A DNA stretch of 64,000 nucleotides from HK-STAS-PATE-36 sp964565615 (GCA_964565615.1 CAZMFO010000002.1:28152-92151), one strand, 5' to 3'; positions 48,845 to 60,995 are shown, numbered from the stretch's first letter. Program-made: numbers and translations. Notes: generated by a model from the sequence alone, not told the origin.

Positions 48845-51768
48845 GTACAGCTATATTTATACTGGCCATTATTCTTAGTATTGTCGTTATTGTCGTTCCG
48901 ATAGTTTTTATTCATTCTCGGAACTTATTACGCGAACAAAAAAACTATGAACGCGGGCTAAAGATGGTCTCTCTGCTTATTCATTTACCTCCATCTAGCG
49001 ACGACAAGGAGTCAAGTGGCCGAGATGATCGCGAAATCGTTGATGAAAACATATCCAAAGCACAGATTATGTATGGAATTATTGCTAGTACCATTAAAAA
49101 AGGATTTAAATCAAAGTTTTATGGACAGAGGCATTTTGCCTTTGAGATTATAGGGGTTAAAGGGTTTGTCAAATTCTATGCAACAGTCCCCGTTGCGTTA
49201 GTTGATGTTGTTAAGCAGGCGGTTATTAGTGCTTATCCGTCTGCTAGGCTTGATGAAGTTCAAGAACATAATATATTTAGTCCTGTTGGCAAAATCGCTG
49301 CTACAACTGGCGGAGAGCTGACTCTAAAAGAATCATTTGCTTATCCTATAGCTACATATCAGGATATTAAGAGAGACCCAATACAGTCACTACTAAATGC
49401 TCTAGCAGAATTAGATAACGAAGATGGTGTGGGTATTCAGATTCTATTGCGTCCCGCTAATCCAAATTGGAGAAAACAAGCTTCTGAGGTAGCTAGCTCA
49501 AAAAGGAAAGGAGGTGGAGGGAACAAGCCAAAGGAGGAGGCCCTTTGGTGGATAAAACAAATTTTTGCTTCTCTGTGGAAGCCTCCCGAAGATAAAAGCA
49601 ATAAGACAGGTGGTTCAGATAAGCCAGAGTTGTCAAATATGGAACAAGGGGTGTTAGATGCGATTGATGAAAAAACACGACATCCCGGTTATGAAACACT
49701 AATTAGAATTGTAACATCTTCTAACATCTCTCAGAAAGCTCAGACAATCCTAAATCATATAGTTGCTTCATTTTCACTTTACGATGCCCCCGGGAAGAAT
49801 GGTTTTAAATTTACGCAAGCAAAGGATATAGATAGTTTTGTGACTTCTTATATTATGAGATTTTTCCCTCCGTCCATCAACAAAAATATCTTAAACTCCG
49901 TGGAGTTGGCTGGGATATTTCACTTTCCTGATCAAAAGAATATCCCAACCTCTCAGTTAGAAAGACAGGCATCAAAACAGGTTGATGCCCCAAGAAATGT
50001 TCCTGAAGACGGCTTGCTGTTGGGGTACAACTTATTTAGGGGTGCCAAAAAACCAATTAGATTAAGTTTGAATGATCGACAACGGCATATGTATGTTGTT
50101 GGTCAAACTGGTACCGGTAAGTCAACATATCTAGAGAACCTTGCCTTGCAAGATATGTTGAATGGTGATGGTTTTGCCTTTGTTGATCCTCATGGAGATA
50201 CAGCCGAAAAGCTACTGTCTATGGTTCCTAAAGAGAGAACCGAAGATGTGATGTATTTTTGCCCATCTGATATGGATTATCCAATGGGGCTTAATCTATT
50301 TGAGTTTTATACTCCAGAGCAGAAGGACTTTTTGATTCAGGAGACATTGAATATGCTTTATAAGTTGTATGATCCTCAACGGCAGGGTATTGTTGGGCCT
50401 CGTTTTGAGAGGATTTATACTAATGCGGCATTATTACTGATGGCTGACCCTAAAGGAGGAACTTTTGTAGATATTCCAAAATTGTTGATTGATCCACCAT
50501 TTATGAAAGAAAAGCTCCAGTATGTAGAAGATCAAAATGTTATTGATTTTTGGACTAAAGAGTGGCCAAATTCACAGAGGTCAAACGATTCTGGTGAAGT
50601 CATAGCTTGGGTGGTTAGTAAGTTCGGGGCATTTTTAAGCAACGAGATGATGCGAAATATCATTGGTCAAACCAAAAGCTCATTTAATCTTAGAGATATT
50701 ATGGACAATAAGAAGATTCTGCTCGTTAATCTTAGTAAGGGCAAGACAGGTGAGTTGAACTCTAGGCTGTTGGGAATGATTTTTGTGATGAAGTTTCAGG
50801 CAGCGGCTATGAGTCGAGCCAATATTCCTGAAGACCAACGACAGGATTTTTGTTTGTATGTGGATGAGTTTCAGAACTTCTCAACAGACTCGTTTGCTAC
50901 CATAATGTCAGAAGCTAGAAAGTACCACCTTAACCTTATTGTAGCAAATCAATTTACCACTCAATTGACTGATGATATTCGTGAAGCTGTTTTTGGAAAC
51001 ATTGGTACAATTGTTTCGTTCAGAATTGGGCAGAACGATGTTGAGGCCTTGTCGCGTTATTTTCAGCCATTATTTGATGGTGACGATTTGTTGCGTGTAC
51101 CAAACTATCATACTATCGTGAGGACCTTAATTGGGGGTGTGCCAACACAGCCATTTAGTATGGCTACATTGCCAACTTTAGGCAAACCTAATGAAAAGCT
51201 AGCAAGTGCCTTAAAACAGCTTTCTGCGGCTAAGTATGGGCGTCCTAAAGCAAAAGTAGAAGAGGAGATATTTGCCAGATTATCAACCAAAGAGCCAGTT
51301 AAGCCACTTGCCGGGCCTACATATAATCGATCAGCGTTCGGAGTAAGTTCTAATGGTGGAGCGAACGCCTTGTCTCCACAAGCAAGTCCGATTGCCACTC
51401 AGCCCACAGCAACAGCTATTAAACCAAAATCGTTTCTTGACGAATGGTTAGCTAAGAAACAAGTACATAGTCAAGCACCAGTAAATCAGCTTAAGGCAGT
51501 ACGAAACCAATCTGCTCAAGCACCACCTGTGCCCACATCCAAGGTTGGTGCAAGTTTTACTCCGGCACAGCCACCTCGTGATGTAATAAAGGTTAATAAT
51601 CCTGCAGTAGGGCCAACAAATGAGTTGGTTACCAAGAATAATCGGCAAGTAGCAGAGGAAAGCAAAAAGCCTCCTTCAAACGATACAGGTGAGATTGATC
51701 TGAAGAAGCTTGGTAATGACGAGATTACCATTGACAACGACGGTAACCTATCGAGACCTAGTCTTTAG
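48841..51768 (+). CDS. VirD4/TraG-like (DUF87/HerA-type) membrane ATPase
   Basis: 975 aa. One N-terminal membrane helix (residues 4-26), a long N-terminal domain, then the motor: Walker A YVVGQTGTGKSTYLENLA (near 421), FVDPHGDTAEKLL, Walker B FCLYVDEFQNFSTDSFATIMSEARKY (near 670) and QFTTQL (sensor Gln). The C-terminal 180 residues are Pro/Ala/Gln-rich and probably disordered. This is the type IV secretion coupling/conjugative ATPase fold. No other conjugation genes are nearby, so it may serve a lineage-specific DNA or protein transport system, for example DNA uptake from the host or delivery into it. Confidence 0.82.
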   Translation: MSTAIFILAIILSIVVIVVPIVFIHSRNLLREQKNYERGLKMVSLLIHLPPSSDDKESSGRDDREIVDENISKAQIMYGIIASTIKKGFKSKFYGQRHFAFEIIGVKGFVKFYATVPVALVDVVKQAVISAYPSARLDEVQEHNIFSPVGKIAATTGGELTLKESFAYPIATYQDIKRDPIQSLLNALAELDNEDGVGIQILLRPANPNWRKQASEVASSKRKGGGGNKPKEEALWWIKQIFASLWKPPEDKSNKTGGSDKPELSNMEQGVLDAIDEKTRHPGYETLIRIVTSSNISQKAQTILNHIVASFSLYDAPGKNGFKFTQAKDIDSFVTSYIMRFFPPSINKNILNSVELAGIFHFPDQKNIPTSQLERQASKQVDAPRNVPEDGLLLGYNLFRGAKKPIRLSLNDRQRHMYVVGQTGTGKSTYLENLALQDMLNGDGFAFVDPHGDTAEKLLSMVPKERTEDVMYFCPSDMDYPMGLNLFEFYTPEQKDFLIQETLNMLYKLYDPQRQGIVGPRFERIYTNAALLLMADPKGGTFVDIPKLLIDPPFMKEKLQYVEDQNVIDFWTKEWPNSQRSNDSGEVIAWVVSKFGAFLSNEMMRNIIGQTKSSFNLRDIMDNKKILLVNLSKGKTGELNSRLLGMIFVMKFQAAAMSRANIPEDQRQDFCLYVDEFQNFSTDSFATIMSEARKYHLNLIVANQFTTQLTDDIREAVFGNIGTIVSFRIGQNDVEALSRYFQPLFDGDDLLRVPNYHTIVRTLIGGVPTQPFSMATLPTLGKPNEKLASALKQLSAAKYGRPKAKVEEEIFARLSTKEPVKPLAGPTYNRSAFGVSSNGGANALSPQASPIATQPTATAIKPKSFLDEWLAKKQVHSQAPVNQLKAVRNQSAQAPPVPTSKVGASFTPAQPPRDVIKVNNPAVGPTNELVTKNNRQVAEESKKPPSNDTGEIDLKKLGNDEITIDNDGNLSRPSL

Positions 51769-52330
51769 CTGGCTTGTTCTTTTGAAGCAATTTATAGGCA
51801 AGCTCAAAAAGCAATCCGATAAAGTAGCCACCAACAAATATAAGAATAAATGTAAGGTAGTTATAGGAAAATCCACTTTTTTTGCTTACAAAGTAGAAAA
51901 AGAGGCTACCTATGAAGGCACTTATACCCCCAAATAGTATACCGTTAGGTCTGGCGATAGTTTTGGCACCTACTTCGCTTATCTTATCGACCGCTGGTTG
52001 ATGAATAATTTTACTAAAGACCCTCTCGGGGGTGTTTAATTGCTTTTGAGTTTTCTTAATGAGGCGTCTATAGGCATCTTTTTTGAGGTGTCTAGTAGCA
52101 GTATGGGTGGGAGCTTTTTTGTCTTCCTTCTCGGCTATATGATAATCCTTACTACTTAAGGCGGTTTGCTCAATGCTATGCTTAATGCTATCAATAGAGT
52201 CTTTCGATATCTCTTGTGTGTGACTTGGTTTTTCGTGGCGTTCTTTGTGATGTTTGTTTGCAAGATTCTCGTGATGGCTCTCGGGAGATTTAACCTGTTC
52301 GGGTGAATGTTGGTGTAATTTTTCGCTCAT
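51758..52330 (-). CDS. His-rich tail membrane protein with two helices
   Basis: 190 aa. Residues 1-75 are hydrophilic, with many His, Glu, Lys and Ser (HHENLANKHHKERHEK). The C-terminal third has two membrane helices (about 133-150 and 157-176). The stretch may bind metal or be a disordered cytoplasmic tail. No family recognised. The 3' end overlaps the convergent ATPase gene by 11 bp. It lies 13 bp downstream of the LPxTG-type protein on the same strand and is likely co-transcribed. Confidence 0.62.
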   Translation of the reverse strand: MSEKLHQHSPEQVKSPESHHENLANKHHKERHEKPSHTQEISKDSIDSIKHSIEQTALSSKDYHIAEKEDKKAPTHTATRHLKKDAYRRLIKKTQKQLNTPERVFSKIIHQPAVDKISEVGAKTIARPNGILFGGISAFIGSLFFYFVSKKSGFSYNYLTFILIFVGGYFIGLLFELAYKLLQKNKPAKD

Positions 52331-52343
52331 ATTAGTTTACTCC

Positions 52344-54029
52344 TTAAACTCCTGATGCGTATTCTTGCTTAACTAGCTCCAACTCTCTGGCCATTAGTCG
52401 AGATCGAGCAAAGAAGTACCCAACAAAAGTCGTAAGTATGGCGCCCATAAGGATGGCTTCTCCGGGGCCTGTATTGGGTAGGGACTGGCTGACTTTCTCG
52501 GTTGTTTTAGTAACAGTTGCAGGTAGTTTAATCTGCACAGTGTTACCATATACATTGGTTAATAACAGGTCAAACGAACCCGGGTTACCCGGTGGCTGTG
52601 GTGTTTGGGGAATGGGGTTTTTGATTTTGACCTTAAATGTTTTCGTGATTGATTGTTTTGGTTTGATGGTTACTGGTTTGTTCCATGCAAGGGTTTGGGT
52701 GTCTTGGTCAAAGGTTGCACCGTCTAGTGAGTTAAAGTCCAGATCTGCATATTCTAGGATATCTGCTAATTCTTCGGGTTTGAGTAGAGTGTTTTTAGAG
52801 TCTCCATCTCCAAAGTTTTTGGTAGTTAGAGAATATTCAATAATATCACCACCGCGGGCTGTAGAATTGTTTGCATCAGAAATGTTTTGGGTAAGGTTTT
52901 TGGCTTTTTTCTCAATAGCAAGTAATGGTGACTTCTCGGCTGGCTTTTCGGGTTTCTTTGGTTCTTCTTTTGGCTTTTCGGGTGTTTTAGGTTCCTCGCA
53001 CTTGCCGTCAGAATTTAGAGTGGTATTTGGTGGGCAATCAATTTTTATATCATTGCAAACCGTTGATTTCTCTGTTTTGTGAATTGTTTTGTCTGGGGTG
53101 ACATATTCAAGCCATGCAGAATTACATACAGAGGAGCCTGACTGTGCGCTTGATTTTACTCGAGCATTTAGAGTAATAAATCCGGGTGACCCTAACGCGT
53201 CTGTGTTGCCAAAGGTGTAGAAAGGGGGTGTATTATTATACCATTTAAGGTTTTGGCCGTTTGTTTCTTGAGGCCATCCATTAGTGGTAGCGCTAACGAA
53301 CTCTAACTCCGGATCGAGGCTATCATTAACAGAGAAAAATGCTGCTGGTTCGCCTGTATTTGTAAATGCGATAGTGTACTTGACGGTATCGCCGGGCTTT
53401 AAGACGCCAGTGGGTTCGTTGACTTTTACGACCTTTAGTTTTGGTGATTGTTCTTTTGGTGCTTTAGCGGGTGGTTGATAGCCATTCTTTATGACAATGT
53501 TTCCGCAATCGTACATAACCATAAAGGGTGCACCATCAGAGGTTGTTGTAACTAGCATTTTGTATGAAGTGCTACCCCAGCTTGATAGGGGTCGTAGATA
53601 AAATGTACCTGCACCATTAATACCGACTGGGTACTCGCCGGGTTTGCTGTAGGGATTTCGCCCCATAGAATATAACTGACCATTATGAGCAGAGGATTTT
53701 ACCGTCTGCGTACTGGCAGTGGCGAGATCCCCACAGTCCATACCATAATGTTCAATGATTGTCCTAAATCCAGAAGTATTACTATTACAGCGTTGGACGG
53801 CTTCAGACTTAGTCTTAAATCCACAGCGAATAATATCGTTGCTACTACATTGATTGCTTGCTTCTGCTGGAGAGGCAATGGCGAAAATTTGGACAAAAAA
53901 AGCTAATGCTACAAAGCCGAACCCAATACGACGCAGACTAGATTCTTTATGAAGCCTCTTAGCATAAAAGGTAACCTCTGATATTAAACTGGGGTTGAAG
54001 GGTAGATTTGAGAGTAGTTTTTTGAACAT
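52344..54029 (-). CDS. Surface protein with DUF11-type repeats and LPNTG anchor-like end
   Basis: 561 aa. The N-terminus has a hydrophobic segment ending AEASNQC (about residues 36-58), consistent with export. Then comes a Cys-rich region (CSSNDIIRCGFKTKSEAVQRC), two DUF11-like beta domains (KPGDTVKYTIAFTNTGEPAAFFSVNDSL; GGDIIEYSLTTKNFGDGDS) separated by a Pro/Lys/Glu spacer, and at the end LPNTG, a hydrophobic helix and basic residues (ARSRLMAREL). That is a sortase-type sorting signal. No sortase gene is in the window. Role: cell-wall adhesin or structural surface protein. Confidence 0.8.
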   Translation of the reverse strand: MFKKLLSNLPFNPSLISEVTFYAKRLHKESSLRRIGFGFVALAFFVQIFAIASPAEASNQCSSNDIIRCGFKTKSEAVQRCNSNTSGFRTIIEHYGMDCGDLATASTQTVKSSAHNGQLYSMGRNPYSKPGEYPVGINGAGTFYLRPLSSWGSTSYKMLVTTTSDGAPFMVMYDCGNIVIKNGYQPPAKAPKEQSPKLKVVKVNEPTGVLKPGDTVKYTIAFTNTGEPAAFFSVNDSLDPELEFVSATTNGWPQETNGQNLKWYNNTPPFYTFGNTDALGSPGFITLNARVKSSAQSGSSVCNSAWLEYVTPDKTIHKTEKSTVCNDIKIDCPPNTTLNSDGKCEEPKTPEKPKEEPKKPEKPAEKSPLLAIEKKAKNLTQNISDANNSTARGGDIIEYSLTTKNFGDGDSKNTLLKPEELADILEYADLDFNSLDGATFDQDTQTLAWNKPVTIKPKQSITKTFKVKIKNPIPQTPQPPGNPGSFDLLLTNVYGNTVQIKLPATVTKTTEKVSQSLPNTGPGEAILMGAILTTFVGYFFARSRLMARELELVKQEYASGV

Positions 54030-54199
54030 TTGTTTGCCAGCATTAGGTGCTAGTGTTTATTAAAGCATAGCCGAGTTTGTGATATCAAGAGTTTTTTGTT
54101 GTTTTTAGGTAAGATTATTTGCTACAATAATAAGGACAAAGTACGAGGGAATTAAATTGACATATAAGATTACTATTTATTTGTGCGAAGGATCTGCGG

Positions 54200-56164
54200 G
54201 TGAGTAAACAAAAACAGTATGATTCAGAGGCTATTCAGGTCTTAGAGGGGTTAGAGCCTGTAAGGAAACGCCCCGGTATGTATATTGGGGGCACCGGTAA
54301 AGAGGGGCTTCATCATTTGGTTAAAGAGATAGCCGATAACTGTGTTGATGAAGCGATTGCGGGGTATGCTACAGAACTTCACATAACCCTGTTAGAAGAC
54401 GGCGGTATTCGTGTTAGAGATAATGGTCGTGGCATACCAGTAGATAAGATGGAAAAAACTGGTAAGAGTGCTCTAGAGACAGTGCTAACTGTTCTCCATG
54501 CTGGTGGTAAATTTGGCGGAGGAGGCTATAAAGTCTCTAGTGGTCTGCACGGTGTCGGCAGTAGTGTCGTAAATGCTCTATCTACAAAACTCAATGCAGA
54601 GGTTCACAAAGACGGATACATCTATACACAAGATTATAAAATGGGTATCCCACAAGGTGATATTGTAAAAGGTGCCAAAACGACGAAGTCAGGTACAATC
54701 ATTACATTTTATCCTGATCCTACAATATTCAAAGAAACGGTTGAAATTGAATACGAGTGGGTGGTTGACTATCTACGGCATCAGTCATACCTAACAAAGG
54801 GGTTAAAAACATTTGTTTACGATAATCGTACAAATGAGCGATTTGCATTTTATTTTGAGGGGGGCATACAGTCGTATGTCAAACATCTGAATTACGGGAA
54901 AGATGTTGTTGATGATGATGTCTTTTATGTAGAAAAAGATGTTGAAGACTGCCAAGTTGAAATAGCTATGCAGTACACAGATGCTTATAGCGAGGCAATC
55001 AAGCCTTTTGCTAACAATGTCCTAACACCTGACGGAGGTACTCATTTAACAGGATTTAGATCAGCCCTCACAAGAGTGATTAATGATTACGCTCGAAAGA
55101 ACAATTTACTTAAAGAGAAAGAGGAAAACCTTAGCGGAGAAGACTGTCGCGAAGGTTTAACGGCTGTTATTTTAGTTAAATTGCCTGACCCCCAATTTGA
55201 AGGTCAGACCAAGAATAAGCTTGGGAACCCTGAGATTCGTGGTTATGTAGAGCAAGTAATGACGGAGTACCTATCTTATTATCTAGAGGAGCACCCAGCC
55301 ATTGCTAAAAAAGTTGTAAATAAAGCAATATTATCTGCCAGAGCTCGTGCTGCTGCTCGTGCTGCACGAGAGAATGTGATTAGAAAAGGTGCGTTGGATA
55401 GTACATCTTTGCCCGGTAAACTGGCGGACTGTTCTAGTAAAGATCCTAGCAATTCAGAACTTTATATTGTTGAGGGTGACTCAGCAGGCGGATCAGCAAA
55501 ATCAGGCCGAGACAGCAAGACCCAGGCTATCCTGCCCCTTAGGGGTAAAGTACTGAATGTTGAAAGGGCTAGGCTAGACAAGATGTTTGCTAACAATGAA
55601 ATAAAAAGCTTGATTACGGCTATAGGAGTGGGGATTGGTGAACAGCTTGATATTGAGAGGTTAAGATATCATCGGATTATAATAATGACTGATGCCGATG
55701 TTGACGGGAGTCATATAAGCACTTTGTTGATGACATTTTTCTTTAGATATATGAAGCCAGTGATTGACGGAGGTCATTTATATTTAGCAAAGCCCCCATT
55801 ATTTTTAGTTAAGTCTGGCAAAAAGAAAGATTATGCTTATTCCGATACAGAAAGGGATAACTTGCTACAGAAGCTCATTGATGCAAAAAAATCGAAGGGA
55901 TCAGATATAAGAGAAGGAGATGATGTCTCTAAACAGGCAGGAGCCGAAGTTAGTCGATATAAGGGGTTGGGTGAGATGGATGCAGATCAGCTGTGGGATA
56001 CAACAATGAACCCAGAAAATCGGGTTTTGATACAGGTTAAGGTAGAGGATGCCGAAAAGGCAGACGCAATCTTCAGTAAGTTAATGGGAACAGAGGTAGA
56101 ATTGCGCAAAAACTTTATTCAAGCTCGTGCCAAGTTTACTAATACAGAAGAATTGGATATTTGA
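54200..56164 (+). CDS. gyrB: DNA gyrase subunit B
   Basis: 654 aa; GTG start at 54200 with GAAGGA upstream. GHKL ATPase: EIADNCVDEAIAGYA, VRDNGRGIPVD and GLHGVGSSVVNALS. TOPRIM: IVEGDSAGGSAKSGRDSKTQAILPLRGKVLNVE and MTDADVDGSHI. The C-terminus ends NFIQARAKFTNTEELDI. It makes the ATP-driven half of the gyrase that introduces negative supercoils. The TACAAT promoter (54123-54128, TGC-extended) gives a leader of about 65 nt. The stop is 2 bp before the gyrA ATG. Confidence 0.97.
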   Translation: MSKQKQYDSEAIQVLEGLEPVRKRPGMYIGGTGKEGLHHLVKEIADNCVDEAIAGYATELHITLLEDGGIRVRDNGRGIPVDKMEKTGKSALETVLTVLHAGGKFGGGGYKVSSGLHGVGSSVVNALSTKLNAEVHKDGYIYTQDYKMGIPQGDIVKGAKTTKSGTIITFYPDPTIFKETVEIEYEWVVDYLRHQSYLTKGLKTFVYDNRTNERFAFYFEGGIQSYVKHLNYGKDVVDDDVFYVEKDVEDCQVEIAMQYTDAYSEAIKPFANNVLTPDGGTHLTGFRSALTRVINDYARKNNLLKEKEENLSGEDCREGLTAVILVKLPDPQFEGQTKNKLGNPEIRGYVEQVMTEYLSYYLEEHPAIAKKVVNKAILSARARAAARAARENVIRKGALDSTSLPGKLADCSSKDPSNSELYIVEGDSAGGSAKSGRDSKTQAILPLRGKVLNVERARLDKMFANNEIKSLITAIGVGIGEQLDIERLRYHRIIIMTDADVDGSHISTLLMTFFFRYMKPVIDGGHLYLAKPPLFLVKSGKKKDYAYSDTERDNLLQKLIDAKKSKGSDIREGDDVSKQAGAEVSRYKGLGEMDADQLWDTTMNPENRVLIQVKVEDAEKADAIFSKLMGTEVELRKNFIQARAKFTNTEELDI

Positions 56165-56166
56165 TT

Positions 56167-58671
56167 ATGAACAACGATATGGATAATTCAAAAGAGGTAA
56201 CCGTTGTGCAAGAACAGAATCATTCACGAATGCTTGAAAATCGTACTGTAGAAAATGTTATGGAAGACAGTTATCTACGGTATTCAATGAGTGTTATTAT
56301 TGCTAGAGCATTACCAGATGTCAGAGACGGCTTAAAGCCGGTTCATCGACGCATTCTTTATGTGATGGATAAAATGGGTATCCGATCGGGTGGTAAGACA
56401 GTTAAGAGTGCTCAAATTGTCGGTGAGGTTATGGGTAAGTACCACCCTCATGGTGACAGTGCTATCTATGATTCGATGGTGCGTATGGCACAAGATTGGT
56501 CAATGCGTTATCAGTTGGTTCAGGGGCAGGGCAACTTTGGCTCTATGGACGGTGATCCACCTGCAGCCTATCGTTATACAGAGGCCAAAATGGCTAAGCC
56601 TGCCGAAGCTTTGCTAGACGATATTGAGAAAGAAACCGTTGATTTTCGGGATAACTATGATGGAACACGCAAGGAACCGACTGTCCTTCCGGCAAAATTA
56701 CCAAACTTGTTACTAAACGGGCAAATGGGAATTGCTGTCGGAATGGCTACGAATATTCCGCCACATAACCTCGGTGAGCTTATTGACGCAACAGTTCATC
56801 TTATTGATAACCCTGATGCAATAACCGATGATTTGCTCGAGTATGTTAAGGGTCCAGATTTCCCAACAGGAGGTATTGTTTATGGAAAAGAGTCGATTAA
56901 ATCCGCCTATTCATCTGGTAGGGGTGGGATTATTATGCGGGCTGTCGCCGATATCGTCGAAAACAAAAAAGGTCGACACTCTATAGTAATTTCCGAGATA
57001 CCGTATGCTTTAAACAAGGCTAGTTTAATCGAGAAAATTGCAGACTTAGTAAAAGACAAAAAAATTGTCGGGATATCAGATTTAAGAGATGAGAGTGCTA
57101 GAGGTACAGTTCGGATAGTAATTGATCTAAAAAAAGATGCTTATCCCAAAAAGATTTTAAACCAACTTTATAAGCTGACGCCATTACAGAGTAGTTTTCA
57201 CTATAATATGCTAGCATTGATTGATGGTATACAGCCGAGGGTCTTGGGATTGCAAGATATTCTTAGTGAATACATTAAACATCGCCAATCTGTAGTCCGT
57301 CGTAGGACAGAATATGAATTGCGCAAGGCAAAAGAACGAGCGCATATTTTGGAGGGTCTTAAAATTGCCCTTGATAATATAGATGAAGTAATTGCCACTA
57401 TTCGTGCTAGTCAAACAACAGACGAGGCCCAAGCAAATCTGATTGCTAAGTTTAATCTGAGTGATATTCAGGCTAAGGCAATACTTGCTATGCAACTTCG
57501 TACTTTAGCTGGTCTGGAGCGAAAAAAGATTGAAGATGAACTGGCAGAATTGCTTAAATTGATTGCTGATTTAGAGGCAATTTTGGCAGACGAAAAGAAG
57601 ATACTAAAGATAATTAAAGACGAACTTAAAGAAATCAAGAAGCAATTTGGTGACGAAAGACGAACAAAAATTGTATCCCGAGAGTTAGGAAAAATGAGTG
57701 ATGAAGATCTTGTTCCGGATGAGCAAGTTGTAGTAACTCTTACATCAGCGAACTATATCAAACGAAGTCAAGTGGGTGAATACAAGAGACAAGGTCGTGG
57801 GGGTAAGGGTCGTCGCGGTATGACAACTCGGGAAGAAGATGTTATTGAACATGTTGTTAACGCATCAACACACGACTATTTGTTATTCTTTACTAATAAG
57901 GGTAGGGTGTTTAGGATTAAAACATACGAAGTTCCCTCCGCAAGCCTAACTGCCAAGGGTGTGGCTATTGTGAATTTGCTTCAGCTTCAGCCTGAGGAAA
58001 AAGTTAGTTCGGTGATTAATATTTCAAAGACAAACAATACAGGCAATCTATTTATGTGCACTACAAAAGGGGTGGTTAAGAAAACTCCATTTGAACAGTA
58101 CAAGAATGTTAGAAGTACGGGTCTTATCGCCATCAATTTAGATAGCGGAGACGAGCTTAAATGGGTAAAGATGACAACTGGCAACAATGAGGTGATAATC
58201 TCAACATCAAAAGGTCAGGCAATAAGATTTGACGAAAAAGGCGTTCGCCCCATGGGGAGGACGACTAGAGGTGTGAGAGGTATTAGATTACGCACCAACG
58301 ATCAAGTAATTGGTATGGACATAGTTGAAGAGAATAGCAGTATCTTTGTTATAAGCGAGCAAGGTTATGGAAAGAGAACAAAAGTTGATCAATTTACAGC
58401 ACACGCAAGAGGTGGAGTAGGTATCCGTTCGGCAGTTGTAAATGCTAAGACTGGGGATCTGATGGGTGTTAAGGCTTTAACTAATGGTGAAACTGAAGTA
58501 ATTATTATTTCTACTCAAGGACAAACAATAAGGTTGGGGTTAAAAGATATTCCTCAACTTGGTCGGGCTACTCAAGGTGTACGAATTATGCGCCTAAATG
58601 ATGGCGATACTGTTGCCTCACTAGCTTTAGTTGATAGGCCTGAAGATGACGAGCAATCAGAATCAGACTAG
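56167..58671 (+). CDS. gyrA: DNA gyrase subunit A
   Basis: 834 aa; ATG 56167 (a TTG at 56161 overlapping gyrB is less likely). It has RALPDVRDGLKPVHRRILY, the quinolone-determining stretch HPHGDSAIYDSMVRMAQ with the sensitive-type Ser and Asp, the active-site Tyr in AAYRYTEAKM (near 136), and a C-terminal beta-pinwheel whose GyrA-box reads QGRGGKGRRGM. The box indicates gyrase rather than topoisomerase IV. The protein cuts and rejoins DNA with GyrB. Confidence 0.97.
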   Translation: MNNDMDNSKEVTVVQEQNHSRMLENRTVENVMEDSYLRYSMSVIIARALPDVRDGLKPVHRRILYVMDKMGIRSGGKTVKSAQIVGEVMGKYHPHGDSAIYDSMVRMAQDWSMRYQLVQGQGNFGSMDGDPPAAYRYTEAKMAKPAEALLDDIEKETVDFRDNYDGTRKEPTVLPAKLPNLLLNGQMGIAVGMATNIPPHNLGELIDATVHLIDNPDAITDDLLEYVKGPDFPTGGIVYGKESIKSAYSSGRGGIIMRAVADIVENKKGRHSIVISEIPYALNKASLIEKIADLVKDKKIVGISDLRDESARGTVRIVIDLKKDAYPKKILNQLYKLTPLQSSFHYNMLALIDGIQPRVLGLQDILSEYIKHRQSVVRRRTEYELRKAKERAHILEGLKIALDNIDEVIATIRASQTTDEAQANLIAKFNLSDIQAKAILAMQLRTLAGLERKKIEDELAELLKLIADLEAILADEKKILKIIKDELKEIKKQFGDERRTKIVSRELGKMSDEDLVPDEQVVVTLTSANYIKRSQVGEYKRQGRGGKGRRGMTTREEDVIEHVVNASTHDYLLFFTNKGRVFRIKTYEVPSASLTAKGVAIVNLLQLQPEEKVSSVINISKTNNTGNLFMCTTKGVVKKTPFEQYKNVRSTGLIAINLDSGDELKWVKMTTGNNEVIISTSKGQAIRFDEKGVRPMGRTTRGVRGIRLRTNDQVIGMDIVEENSSIFVISEQGYGKRTKVDQFTAHARGGVGIRSAVVNAKTGDLMGVKALTNGETEVIIISTQGQTIRLGLKDIPQLGRATQGVRIMRLNDGDTVASLALVDRPEDDEQSESD

Positions 58672-58734
58672 AGGGCGCCTACATACATAAAATAGAATGT
58701 AGATGAAATTACATCAAAATACGAATATATTGTC

Positions 58735-58763
58735 TTGACATAGATGCAATTAACAGATAAGAT
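58735..58763 (+). promoter_or_regulatory. rRNA promoter
   Basis: TTGACA, 17 bp, TAAGAT. The interval to 16S (58764-59135) has no ORF, and contains CCGTACTTTAGTACGG and other hairpins as expected of a pre-16S leader with processing stems. Confidence 0.7.
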
Positions 58764-59135
58764 TGTACGAGCTTTTTGAGGATTCTTGTTTAGTAGTGTC
58801 TTTAGAAAACGGACTTTAAAAATTGAGTAGTGCAATTTTTGTCCCCTTATGGGGACACGATATAATTCATGTTTTTTATGGATTATATTATCAACGTCAG
58901 TTCATATTATGTGAATTGTTTGAAACAGTAAGTCAGAGTTTCTGACTGAACTTTGGACAGATTCTTACCAGAGACATGCACTTGAGTGCGATACAAGGAA
59001 GAAACGCGTAACGGACCGAGCCGTACTTTAGTACGGTGAAGGAGTAACACAGTTTCTGACGCAGTAGTGTGCCAAGAGCTTTGCAGTGCGGACAGCTTTG
59101 CTGGACGGCAGGCAAAGTGATGCATGGTTCTGGAT

Positions 59136-60675
<1,540 letters not shown>

Positions 60676-60924
60676 TAGGGAGTTTCTAGCATCCGTTTCG
60701 TTCCTTATAAATGGGAAAGAGCAACCCGACAAAATGTGAACCATTTTGCCGGCGTGATGAGAAAAACCGTAAGTTTGTTTCATTAGCGAAGCGTGATAGC
60801 TAGGTCGATATCGATACATTGTAATCAGTACTGACAATGTATTTTCCTGCAAGCAGGACGATCTGCAGTGCTAACTAGATCTTACGTTGATGATTGCACT
60901 ACCCAGTTTTTAAAGAGTCAAAAA

Positions 60925-60950
60925 GAGCCCACTGCGAGAGGGCTTTTTTT
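60925..60950 (+). terminator. Terminator after 16S rRNA
   Basis: GAGCCC and GGGCTT around an ACTGCGAGA-type loop, followed by a run of eight T. It lies about 250 nt after the mature 16S end. Confidence 0.8.
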
Positions 60951-60995
60951 TATTGACCAATTTAATGCATAAAATTATTGGATAAAGAGTTTATA

